Of a stretch of DNA of 45,768 bases, positions 20,332 to 30,531 are shown piece after piece. Every line of letters begins with the position of its first letter. Positions within the stretch are counted from its first letter, which is position 1. Position numbers and translations under genes: made by a program. Origin of the DNA: Blakeslea trispora (taxonomy: Eukaryota > Mucoromycota > Mucoromycetes > Mucorales > Choanephoraceae); NCBI GenBank assembly GCA_025331445.1, contig JAIWNE010000173.1, positions 1 to 45,768 on the forward strand, written 5' to 3'. Below the pieces are notes generated by a model, which worked only from the letters and a program-made list of their open reading frames with translations, did no database searches and was not told where the DNA came from.

Positions 20332-20612
20332 TTCTTTATATGAAAGAAGAAAAAAAAAAAGAATGGACTGAAATTGAAAAAATTACCATCTGCATAGCCT
20401 TCTTTTTGTTGCTCAAACAAGAATGAGGTTACACACGTATACGCTTCCAAACAATCTGTTTCAAGTTGCTAAAGGATTAGGTAATATTTATTTATTGGCG
20501 TTTCTCCTTGAATTGTCGTTTCCTTAACAGGTTTTTTTGTTTTATTTTAGTATTTAAACAAATCTATCTGCCTCTCTCTCTTTCTCTCTTTCTTTCTCTT
20601 TCTGTAGTCTCA
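20332..20612. promoter_or_regulatory. Shared divergent promoter region
   Basis: 281 bp separate the start codons of the LENG1-like gene (minus) and the Ndt80-like gene (plus). The plus-side leader is a long CT-rich tract (20565-20606) ending in TGTAG, which could be the 3' end of a 5'-UTR intron. No TATA box is clear. Confidence 0.45.
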
Positions 20613-22559
20613 ATGTCTGAAAACGTAATGGCAGCACCTTTATATCATCAACGATCCCATTCAATGCCTGTAGGACATGGCTTTATAGAGTAAGAAATCC
20701 TTTGGTTAAACATGAAATTGATACTCAACTTCTTTATAGTAATAATTCTACTATAAACCATGGCAACATGTTTCATACAGTGGAGAATGCCCGTACATTT
20801 GATTTCAAAAGGTAAGCAAACTATCACTATGTCTCCTCTTTTCATCTATTGAATGCAATGTTTAACTTTACTAGATCCGCAGATTCTTCTGCACAAATAA
20901 CAGCAAATGAAGGATTTCCACCTCCCACAACTAAATCTGTCAGCATGCATTTCCATGCACCTACGAATGAAAATCAAGGTGAACCAGAATCCAGTTTCTT
21001 TTGTCAGTCAAAACCGATCTATCATTTGTATAATTATAATAATAAGAACAGGTACCAGAAAAAAAATTTTTTTTAGGAGAACATATCGTTTGTTGTCAAC
21101 TGACTCACGCTTAATTTAAAGTTATCCTGCCATTTTAAGCTGTAAGATGGATAGAGGCTTCTTTGTCTCTCAATCACATTGGACATGCTATCGACGTAAT
21201 TACTTCCAAGTGACTGCCTCAGCTATCATTCCTGAACATACTGAACAAGATAGTTATGGCATACAACTGAATCCGGACAAGCCAATGCAGCCTATACGAG
21301 AGTTTGCTGTGCAGATAAAAGCATACACAACCAACACAGCTAGCAGCTCGACACATTCTCTACCTTCCCCCTCTGATACACACACTACTTTCGAAAGCCA
21401 TCACACTGTAAAACCAATCACACTCACTCAAATGACAGCAAAACGTGATAAAGGTCCGCAAAGAGAACCCCCTAGTATTACCATCATCCCTTCAGATACT
21501 GCATTTAACTGTGAACAATTTCGTGTTACATTTGAACGATTGCAGTTCCGTGTGGCCACTGCAAATAACGGCAAACGGAGAGCATCCCAGCAATACTTTC
21601 GTCTTGCCTTTCAGCTGCTGGCTTGTCTGGAAGATGGTACGCAACAGGTTATATCAGAATGTTGTTCATCTCCATTAGTTGTCAGAGGGCGAAGTCCAGG
21701 CCATTATAGTACTGAGCCCCAACGAGACTTGAAACGAAAGAGAAAGACGAGTCCAGCTAGTTTGCCAGCACCACTGACTCGAAAGCCATCTTCTCCTTCT
21801 CATACGAATAAAATAAAAGACATCTTGCCGTCGCCTACCCATTCCACGGGCCCTAATGAACCTGCTCGACATGTGTCAGAGGGTATGCCAAGTTCAAGTA
21901 CAGAAGGATCTTCTCCCTCACCTCATTATTCGCACTCAGCAACATTACCTCCTCCCCCTCCTCCTCCTCAATACATCTATACACCACCTTCCATGGTACT
22001 TGATGCACGACAAAGCGATACAACAGAACCAGCTCATTCTCCACAACAACAACAACAGCAACCACCAACATCGCAGCCAGCACCACCATTAATACCAGCC
22101 TCCATGGTGAATTCTGCCTTCAGTCATCTTCATGCACGATCTCAAAGTGCCAATGACTCTGACTTCTTTGCTAGGCAACGTCAAAATATGAAATATGCAT
22201 CTGTACATCAAGAAAATGGATTGTTCGAATATAATGTGGGTATGCAGAATGCATTCAGAAACTGGCAACAACAGATGGTTCGACAGCGAACAGATTCTGC
22301 TACCACATTTGATTCATCTTATATGTCTTCTTCTACAGCTAGTCATCAAGAACAAGGTAGACCGGGTACCCGGCCTGGAACGCCACTTCCCTATCAACAC
22401 ACCATGTTTCAACATTCGCCCAATCCAATGGCCAACAACTGGTCTCCTCGTCAATCTCATTTCATGGAAGACAGTAAAATGAATCATCATCCTCAGCAAA
22501 ATGGTTATGTCAATTCACAAGAAGACTCTACTAAATTATATCATTCACCTTCCAGATAA
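20613..22559 (+). CDS. Ndt80/PhoG-domain transcription factor
   Basis: Exons 20613-20689, 20740-20811, 20875-21051 and 21122-22559 give 587 residues. Residues about 118-304 form an Ndt80/PhoG-like DNA-binding domain: KMDRGFFVSQSHWTCYRRN, then REFAVQIKA, ITLTQMTAKRDKGPQR, ATANNGKRRASQQYF and SSPLVVRGRSPGHY. This immunoglobulin-fold domain occurs in yeast Ndt80, Neurospora VIB-1, Aspergillus XprG and animal MYRF. The following ~280 residues are disordered, rich in Ser, Pro, Gln and His, with poly-Pro and poly-Gln runs, and probably form the activation region. In other fungi relatives control meiosis, nutrient-starvation responses or heterokaryon incompatibility; which applies here cannot be told. 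AATAAA lies at 22583. It converges on the AFG1 gene, with 114 bp between stop codons. Confidence 0.88.
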
Positions 22560-22673
22560 AAAAAAAATATCAGCCTTATTACAATAAATATATCTTATGC
22601 TGTACTCCCTTATATTTATATCCCCACCCCCTTAAAATGAATTCCCCTTCTTTTCTTCTTTTTTTGAATGAGT

Positions 22674-24229
22674 TTATTCAATTTGTTTGAGTTCTTGTCG
22701 TACCCAGTCTTTACTTTGCATTTGAATAAGTCGTGAAAGAGCTCTCTGAAAAGCAAAGGCTTCTTCTTGACCTGTGAATAAAGGTGAAGATACATCTGAA
22801 ACATCTAAACTATCTCTAATAGCCAACAGTTCCTCTTCCATCTGTTCTCTGCCTTCTTCTGCATTAAATATTTCCATAATATCACTTTCTCCACTGGCCA
22901 CGAGTGTCACATGAGATTCATACATGGCATCAATAAACGTGATGAATCGACGCGCTTCAGCTCGATGCTTCATGGTCATACGTGGAATATCGGTCAGAAT
23001 CACAGTGTGAAAGCGCTTTACAATCTCTAGATAATCAGCCGCGCTCAGAGGTTGAGCACAGACATCAGCAAATCGTACTTTAGCCACACCATCCACTTGA
23101 TTTGGTATGGTTAATGTACGAGAAAGGAAATGAAGATCCATCGGTGTCATTGGTTTACCGTGTGTCAGGAGGCGAGTAAGTTCGGCTATCTTTTGGTCTG
23201 TCTGTCTACCGAGAGGATAGAAATAGACATGTGATTGAGCTCGTTCGATTTTTCGATAATCTGTGCCTGAATCTAGAGAGAGTACCTGACAACGATCCAT
23301 CAAGAGATCAATGCATGGTAAAAAAGAGAAACGCTGAATACCGTTTTTGTAAAGTTCAGTAGGGTGTCTGTTGGACGTGGTGACAAGCACAACCCCACGC
23401 TTAAACAGCTCCTCAAACAGATTGCGCAAAATCATGGCATCTGCAATGTCAGTTACTTGAAACTCATCAAAACACAACACATAAGCTTCCTCAACAAGAT
23501 CGTCTGCAATAGGTGACAGTGGCTCGGCCAAAGAAGGAAATTTTGTTTTGATCTGATGCATTCGTTGATGAACATCCAACATAAATGCGTGGAAATGAAC
23601 ACGGCGCTTACGGGTGATGGGTAGCGAATCGAAAAAGAGATCCATCACCATAGTCTTTCCGGTACCCACATTACCATAGATATAAAGTGATTTAGGCACT
23701 TTTTTCAAAGCCGTTTTTGTATCAGCCTGTTTTGATCCAAACCATTTACTCCACTTTAGATAGCATGAGTTGACTCGTGTCTATATACATCTCTAGTTCA
23801 CTTACAGTGCTTGCTTGTTTCGGTCTATAGTGTTGTGGTACATAATGTTGAATTGTATGCCATAGATCATCTAGTTTTTCAACCACTTGTCTTTGTCCTA
23901 AATCAGGTCGAACAGTTGCCCCGGGTCCTGTAGTGATTTCATCATAACGACTTAATGGAGATACTATTTTAAAAGGATAGAGGAGGTCAGTGCTGTTTTC
24001 TAACTAACTTGAGGCCAAAGAAAAAGAAATGATGAAGCTTACCACTTTTTGGGGCCATGTTGGTTACTTCTTCCTTCAATGACTGATATGAGTTTTCAAT
24101 AGGGTTTGCTGCTACTGTTGATTGCCATCGATGGTATGAATAAGTAAGTGGTAATCTCGCTGTAACAGGGCGAATGCAAACAGCTCTGCATTGTCTATAG
24201 AAAAGGTGTCTTGATGACGCTCGAAGCAT
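22674..24229 (-). CDS. afg1: AFG1-like mitochondrial AAA-type ATPase
   Basis: Exons in order: 24229-24043, 23963-23806 and 23753-22674, giving 474 residues, near the family norm. The first ~40 residues are Arg-rich without acidic residues (MLRASSRHLFYRQCRAV), a likely mitochondrial presequence. Then follow the family landmarks SPLSRYDEI, WFGSK, Walker A GNVGTGKT (142-149), HFHAFMLDVHQRMH, Walker B LCFDEFQVTDIADAM with D211/E212, and the SNRHPTELYKNGIQR segment. AFG1/LACE1 acts on inner mitochondrial membrane proteins, including turnover of nuclear-encoded cytochrome oxidase subunits. Key ATPase residues are intact. A short-element insertion lies upstream, between this start and the F-box gene. 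Confidence 0.95.
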
Positions 24230-24807
24230 TGTCTGTCTATAAGTAGTGTTTGTCTTGACTTGACAAAATTGTGTCTAAATAAATGAAAAAAAAAAAAAAG
24301 AAAAGGAAAAAAAAAGATAAGGTACAAAAAGTAGAAAGTGAGTACGGAAAAAAGTTTAGTCCAAAGTTATCATTGGATAGCTTGATGAACCTTTTTCCGG
24401 GCAAAAAGAAAAAAGAAACTAATATGAAATTGGGACGATTTAAAAATGTCATCCTTTAGCCTTTTTAGACAAAATAAGACTGCAAGATAAAAACTACTAA
24501 GGGTGTGCTTCTATGGCGTGCCGTTTCTCGTAATTGCTTTTCAATGAGAGTATGATTCCCGATTGTTTTATTTTTGAGTCGTAGTAATTGCGAGAAACGG
24601 CACGCCATAGAAGCACACCCTTAGTAAAGTCCAAATCATAAAATGCAAAGGAAAAGAATAGGACTAGGCGTAGTGAAAATCGACAGATTTGTACCATCAG
24701 AAGTGTACCACAAACTGGGCTCAACTTTATATCTTTTTTTTCTTCTACAGATCAGGGGCGCTTCCTTTTTCTTTATTATTCTGACCATCCATCGAAACTT
24801 TTCAGGA
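24230..24807. promoter_or_regulatory. Divergent upstream region of AFG1 and the F-box gene
   Basis: 578 bp between the two start codons, containing A/T-rich stretches and a 132-bp inverted-repeat element at 24495-24626. The frame open upstream of ATG 24808 is not expected to be coding. No clear TATA box. Confidence 0.45.
24495..24626. mobile_element. 132-bp MITE with near-perfect terminal inverted repeats
   Basis: Bounded by TA. The left arm begins TACTAAGGGTGTGCTTCTAT and continues through GGCGTGCCGTTTCTCG; the right arm is its exact complement over 36 bp, and similarity resumes after one mismatch. The ~45-bp centre is unique and non-coding. Ends differ from the other elements in the window, so this is a separate family, probably mobilised by a TA-targeting transposase. 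Confidence 0.75.
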
Positions 24808-26472
24808 ATGCCAGCAAGCAGCTTGCCATATGAAATACAATGGAAAATTCTAGACTGTTTATGTATGAAAGACATAGTACAATACAGCCTTGTATCTAAA
24901 CATTGGAGAGAAGCAGCAAAGCATGTCATGTTCAAAGGAATATCTATCTATGATGAAAATAAAGCAGCCAAATTCATCCATCTGTGTGCAGAGTCTCCTA
25001 CAACAAGTAATCTGATAAAGAAGCTAACAGTAAGAACAGATGGAGTTGGAAATCATGCTGAATTATATTCCGAAATCATTCATTTGACACCGAATGTAAG
25101 AGAGATTTGGGTGACAAGAGGTGCCAGCGAACTATACCGAGTTGCTCTGCAAGAGATAAAGCATGGACATTGGCCGCTTTTAAATCATATAGGCATTTAC
25201 ATGCAATTTGGTGGTACAAATCAGAACTTGAATCAAGATTACTATGCATTTGCATCAGCCATCCAAGATAGACTCTCTCACCTCAATCTTCGTATCTCAT
25301 CTGACTTTTGTTCTTCTGAGCTACACTGTTTTCAATTTCCCTCGAGCATCACCAGACAGACTCGCTTCAATGCAGTCAGGACACTAGAGTGTTATTCAGA
25401 TAAAAAGACACGTATTCGGTCAATAGATGATACCCTTTCACTATGTCCAAATGCGACCGAGATCAAGCTTGAAATTGTTAGTCTTGATCCGATTGAAGAA
25501 AGACTGATGCACATTGAACCAAACACAGTGGTAGAAAGACTTTTGATTTGGGTACATTATCTTTCAGAAGCTGGTGTGGATTACATCTGTCGCAAATTTG
25601 GCAGAGTCAAGACATTGGGGCTTCAGTTTTCCCGGTATGGTATTCATGGTTATAGAGTGGCTATAGAAACATTTCCACTTGATATTTCAATGAAAGCAGC
25701 CATTCAATTGGCAAATTATGTAAGCTCATTAGATGACTGTACCTTATCTATTCAAGGTATATCTGAATGCACTCGACTCCTTTATGCCTTTTCCTTGCTC
25801 CGATGGCAAGGACGAATGAGCATCTCCATGTATGCTCATTACTTTCGATTAACATACGACAAATCTAAATCCAATCTCTCAGAACTAAATATTGATGTAG
25901 ACGCGGAGGATGCCTTTCTTGAGCAACCAAGCATAAAGGCTTATCTGAATCAGCTTAGTAGACTTTCATTTAGACAAATGAGTCCTATCAGCCATAAGAT
26001 TGTACCCTGGTGTACTCGGCTCCAGTATCTTAAGATGTCATATGATACATCTAGTTCTTATGAAGGTCCCCTACTGCCAATCACACATTTAGATCTGACC
26101 AGCTTGGGCGAAAACAAGGAATTTCTCAAGCAACTATCATCATATACACCCTACTTGAGAGCGGTAAAGATGTTACTTGATTACAGAAATGGTATTGAAA
26201 TAGATATGCCTACCATTTCTTTTAACTCTCTTTGGGTGATTAGCCGCAATATTCTCTTTGTAAATACTTTCTATCTTCATCTATTGCAATCCAACAAACA
26301 GACATGGTATCGATCAATAGACGATAAACTCTGTGCCATAGAGGCCAGTGAGTTCGAAAAGCAAGAATTGGATGCAGAAACAGTAAGAATCAAGTTGATT
26401 TGTAGAGAGATAAAGCGCTTTGGATTAGGCAATTATCATGGCTCTCTTTATGTCGAACACGATTTCGATTGA
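24808..26472 (+). CDS. F-box protein with degenerate leucine-rich region
   Basis: A single exon of 554 residues. The start at 24808 gives MPASSLPYEIQWKILDCL, followed by VQYSLVSKHWREAAKHVMF, a standard F-box (LP.EI...I...L....D....SLVSK.WR). The 55 residues open upstream are hydrophobic and unlike an F-box leader, so they were excluded. The remainder has irregular Leu-rich stretches such as SLCPNATEIKLEI and LSELNIDVD, consistent with a diverged LRR substrate-recognition part. F-box proteins connect substrates to Skp1-cullin ubiquitin ligases; Mucorales have many such single-exon genes. The substrate is unknown. A MITE lies 182 bp upstream of the start. Confidence 0.8.
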   Translation: MPASSLPYEIQWKILDCLCMKDIVQYSLVSKHWREAAKHVMFKGISIYDENKAAKFIHLCAESPTTSNLIKKLTVRTDGVGNHAELYSEIIHLTPNVREIWVTRGASELYRVALQEIKHGHWPLLNHIGIYMQFGGTNQNLNQDYYAFASAIQDRLSHLNLRISSDFCSSELHCFQFPSSITRQTRFNAVRTLECYSDKKTRIRSIDDTLSLCPNATEIKLEIVSLDPIEERLMHIEPNTVVERLLIWVHYLSEAGVDYICRKFGRVKTLGLQFSRYGIHGYRVAIETFPLDISMKAAIQLANYVSSLDDCTLSIQGISECTRLLYAFSLLRWQGRMSISMYAHYFRLTYDKSKSNLSELNIDVDAEDAFLEQPSIKAYLNQLSRLSFRQMSPISHKIVPWCTRLQYLKMSYDTSSSYEGPLLPITHLDLTSLGENKEFLKQLSSYTPYLRAVKMLLDYRNGIEIDMPTISFNSLWVISRNILFVNTFYLHLLQSNKQTWYRSIDDKLCAIEASEFEKQELDAETVRIKLICREIKRFGLGNYHGSLYVEHDFD

Positions 26473-27656
26473 AAGAAAAGAGTGATACACAACTCTGATT
26501 TACTTGCTTCTTTGAATAAATATAGACTCTTAGTAAACGTGGAATGGGCTGTGTTTAGCCTAAATGAGTTTCTCTTTTTTGCGATTTTAGTTTTGCTTAA
26601 TTTTGTGGCGACATTGTTAGTCTTGTAATTGACATTAACTACAACACTTTTGTACAGACAACACAACTCTGCACTATCATGACTGTGAGAAATCTAGTGT
26701 TCTGTTTTTTGCTGTCTGTTTTGGTACAGGGATTGATCTACAGAATGCCTTAAATCAACAATAGCTTTCCTATAGGCTTGAAGTGCCTACAATGTCAGCT
26801 TTCTGCCCTTCACATGATTTTGTCTCTTGAATGAAGAACTTGTCACACCTCTGGAAAAACAAAGTGCTGTTTGGAAGAGAGAATGACCGAGAAAAGGTTC
26901 CATTGAGTTCAATCATCACAAACCTATATCGATAAGTATGCGTATCTTTCCTTCAAGTAATCCCCTTTCTGTGTATTCTTCAGAAGACGAAAAGTATGCA
27001 ATTTTTCTATCTAATTAAAGATCAAAGATAGCTTATAATCTATTGAATAACCACACTATCTTCATATGTACTATATTCAGTGTTGCTAGAGAAAATCTTA
27101 GATCCGAGTTTGGCAGTATGTATCAATGATGCTCAGCGTACATTATCATAAAGCATGTTAGAAAAAGAGGTAATGAGACATACACATATAGAGAAATAGA
27201 AGTCGATGCTTATTTATCGAATTGCTTCCCATCATAATACAAGGTCTTACGGTTGCTATTCGATTTTTGAGCAAACTTGGGTAAACTAAGGAATAGGGTA
27301 TTCCTCCTTTCTTTAGTTCTTCTTTCAGATAGACCAGAAAACATCAAGTTGACAAATACCTAAACTATTCATTTTTATGATCTCTTTTAGATAGAATACA
27401 TTACGTCATATTTGCTAAGAGCTCTTTGATACATAAGGCCCTATGCAGTGTGAGCTTGAGTAGTAAAGTGGGTAATAGTTGTTCCTTTATTATGTATTTT
27501 TCTTTTCACACGACTAACTAAAGCGTCCGATGTCTTCCCGACCCGCTGTCATTGAGGGATATGCTGCTCTTTTCTTTTGTTGTAATAAATACTAAAGAAC
27601 CCCATAAAATATAAAGATGAAGTAGATTTAGTCAACATTTAAAACACTTGAAAAAC
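26473..27656. other. Intergenic, about 1.2 kb
   Basis: Downstream flanks of the F-box gene and the small minus-strand gene (convergent). Only short open frames occur; no motif, repeat or RNA gene is recognised. Confidence 0.45.
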
Positions 27657-27908
27657 TCAAAACTCATGACTGTCTACCTCTATCTGTCCTACATCAACAA
27701 ACGTAGGGATTTTGGGTGTACCAGAAGGTGTGGCAATTTTGGCAGTCTGATGATTTCCTTCAGTAAAGGTTGCACCTAAATCTCTAAGTGCAGCCAGTCT
27801 TTCATTTCCTACTGGCATGGATCGAATATGCTTTGATTTAAGCCTCTCTTCATACATTGTATTTTGCTCAATATCGGGGTGGAAACGATTTCTAGATGAT
27901 TCAGCCAT
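27657..27908 (-). CDS. Small hydrophilic protein of unknown function
   Basis: A single open frame of 83 residues beginning MAESSRNRFHPDIEQ and ending VDSHEF. It is hydrophilic, with no membrane segment, signal peptide or recognised domain. The middle part SMPVGNERLAALRDLGATF looks structured, while the C-terminal third is Thr/Pro-rich. The start is followed upstream (27960-28020) by the purine-rich minus-strand leader seen before other genes here, which supports a real gene. I do not recognise the family. Confidence 0.5.
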   Translation of the reverse strand: MAESSRNRFHPDIEQNTMYEERLKSKHIRSMPVGNERLAALRDLGATFTEGNHQTAKIATPSGTPKIPTFVDVGQIEVDSHEF

Positions 27909-29120
27909 TTAGATTTGAATAGAAAAAGAACGAGATAAAATGTTTAAAAAAAGAGAGAGAGAAAAAAAAAGAAGAAAAAATCATGCAGTTTCTATATTTT
28001 TCTCATCTGGTAGTATTTAGTGACCTGAAAAAAAAAAAAAGAAAATTGACTCCCTAAGTGTGTTTGAAACAAGGATTTGATTGTACAAGCTACTTTTTAT
28101 GATTTCTATAGTACAACCAGTCAGCCAAACAAACACTGAGTGTATTCTTTTTTGATGGATGACTGTACGAACCACACTGCGTAATTAATGTGAAAAGGAT
28201 GATTTGTTTTTTAATTCAGTTTAAACTTGATTTCTTTTTCGCTTTTTAGAGATTATTACTTGCATGTCTTTAGAATCAAAACAGTCTTCTTCACTACCCT
28301 TCTTGTAAGCAACAGCCTTTTAGTCTTCTTTTTTTTTCTATATATAAGCCAATATGTCTTTAACAAAGATTGATCAATTGAAACAAGGGTATTTTATGCT
28401 AATAAAAAAAAGATAAATTTCGCATACCGAATTTTCCCAAAAGTAAGTATGCTATTGTTTCGATTATATTCTTGGAAACAAAAGAAAGCGCACCCTGTCT
28501 ATCAAGACCGATTCAAGTAAGGTGCTTCATTCTTCCAGTTTGATGAAATATAGAAGCTAGAAATTTTCTTGGACAATAAGCTGTGGTATTTGTTTTGATA
28601 AAATACTCGGCGATTCAACTTGGCTCCGAATATTGAAATGATAAAGCCAATTTGCAGAAAAGGAGTAGAAGAAGGGCAAGGGGATGCAAAGAAGGTAGAA
28701 AATGATGTTCCTGAAACCTTATTCGGCTCAAAATAGATCATGGCCGATGGAACACATTTCACAATAGTTGTTGATTCATGTTTGAAACAGCCTATCATTC
28801 TAACGTCAAGATAAAGCGATCTCATAAAAGTGAACGAATAGTCCTGTTATGAATATTTAATTTCCTTGATTGTTTGCTGGCTTTTTTTTTGTGATTCGTT
28901 TTCGTTGGAATCCAAAAATCATCAGTCAACTGATTTGACAGTTTGCCCTCATATATGCCATTTGACAAACAGGGAAGAGAGAGGGGGGGATGGAAAGAGG
29001 CAAAGAAAAAAAATGAAATTTAAAGGGGAAGTACATGGAAGAGAATGCTATAGAAATCAAACAAAAAAAAAAGAGATAGTTTTTTTTTCCTTCTTTCTCT
29101 CTCTCTTTCTTTATTTTGAA
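27909..29120. other. Intergenic, about 1.2 kb
   Basis: Divergent upstream region of the small minus-strand gene and the DUF202 gene. A CT-rich tract at 29080-29115 precedes the DUF202 start. The open frame upstream of 29121 continues to about 28866, but its composition is not protein-like. Nothing else is seen. Confidence 0.45.
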
Positions 29121-29805
29121 ATGTTAAAGAGTTGTCTACAATTAGATCGACACAAAAAAGACGATGTCAGCTACCACTGTGAAACAAGTACAGTATGCGA
29201 AATGAGCGACACATACGACGAGAATTCACATGAAACCAAAACACTGGCAGATCATAACGAAGAAAAGAAATCAAGGCAGTGCCAGCTTTGGTCTCGGATA
29301 GTTGATTTCTATGCTCATTATTCACTTTCAATAAACCTCGAAAACAAAGGCAACACTGCAAGAGATCATTTAGGTAAACCAAAAAGTCAACCTATCCAAT
29401 GAACAATTACCTAACATATCTATTGATTCTAGCAAATGAACGAACTTACCTTGCATGGTTTCGAACTTCTCTCACTTTAGTTACCTTGGGCATAGGTAAA
29501 GATGATGATGATTGTATTCAAGTTAGATTGACATATGAACTGTAGGCATTGTTCAGGTATACCATACACCAGCAGCAACCCATAAAAGATTAGGCAAAGG
29601 ACTAGGTCTGGTGTTTATGATGGCGAGCATTTTGTTTCTCTATTTTGGCAATGTTCGATATTTCCATGCACAACATGCCTTGCAACATGGCAATTTTCCC
29701 GCCAGTCGAGGCATCATCACATGGGCTTCATTTTGTATCTTATTCTTGTTTGTGGGCATGTTCACAGTCATGGTGATAGAGACAAAAACAAGAGAACTGC
29801 ATTAA
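29121..29805 (+). CDS. DUF202-domain membrane protein
   Basis: Exons 29121-29373, 29433-29495 and 29546-29805 give 191 residues. The first ~80 residues are hydrophilic and acidic. From residue ~81 the sequence ARDHLANERTYLAWFRTSL is the DUF202 signature, with the conserved NERT-LAW-RTS, leading into a first membrane helix. Two more hydrophobic helices follow (GLGLVFMMASILFLYFGNV and WASFCILFLFVGMFTVMV). DUF202 proteins are small integral membrane proteins found in bacteria and fungi, often vacuolar or plasma membrane, with no settled biochemical role. The start at 29121 follows a CT-rich leader; M at 29202 (MSDTYDENS) is an alternative. Introns are 59 and 50 nt. Confidence 0.82.
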
Positions 29806-30531
29806 AGACATATTTTTTCTAGACACAAAACTTTATACATTAGTTGCTAAATTTAATGAGAAATTGCACGCCTTTTAAAGACAAATATGCATGAAAGATT
29901 CATTTATTGTGCTCTTCGCTATTATTCATTGCCCTTACATATACAGGTTATATCTTGAATTTCAGAGTAAGTTATGCTTACAGGTTCATATGTATTCTTT
30001 TTTTTTTTCACTCTTGATAAATAAGGTGAGGAGCTTGTACGTAAAAGAGAGAAAAACTATCCCACTAAAGATGGTTATTAAAACCATTTTTCTGCATAAA
30101 AGAAAAAAGTCCGCTGTATTCTTGAATCAGAAGATCAACAAGCAATGACTGTTATTAGTTTGTTGACATTGTTATAAGATCAAGTATAACTAAACTACAT
30201 CAGCCTGCTTAAAAGAGGGTTTGGAAGCATCATCTTTGCTTTTTACCCGTCTTTGTCCTGAATACTTTGCTCTCTCTCTCTGCTAGCCTTGATATAGCAA
30301 TCAAGAAAACGCATAGGGAGAATGGAGATAGTCAAGCCAGTAACATCTCCATTGTTTCTTTCTTTTTTTTTTTAAGGAATATAGTTTGCTTTCTCTCAAC
30401 GTACAATTGATTTCTAGAAAATGGTGCATAAATGCTTATTTTATTTTTTTTTGTACACAATAAGATGAGAGAAATAATAACAAGTGGCTTAATAAAAAAA
30501 AAGAGAGAAAAAAGGGAGGGGATGAAGCAAA
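29806..30531. other. Intergenic between convergent genes
   Basis: Shared 3' region of the DUF202 gene and the prolyl-tRNA synthetase gene, about 725 bp with T-rich tracts. No gene or repeat is recognised. Confidence 0.45.

Noticed and set aside
20519..20527. Perfect U12 branch sequence TTCCTTAAC upstream of the Ndt80-like gene
   Set aside because: No ATATCCTTT or GTATCCTTT donor lies upstream and the following AG is only two bases away; taken as coincidence.
24643..24807. 55-codon N-terminal extension of the F-box protein
   Set aside because: The residues are hydrophobic and encoded in promoter-like sequence next to the MITE; the F-box begins directly after the downstream ATG at 24808.
28866..29120. 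Upstream extension of the DUF202 frame
   Set aside because: The composition is that of an untranslated AT- and purine-rich leader, and no acceptable promoter lies before it; the ATG at 29121 follows a CT-rich leader.
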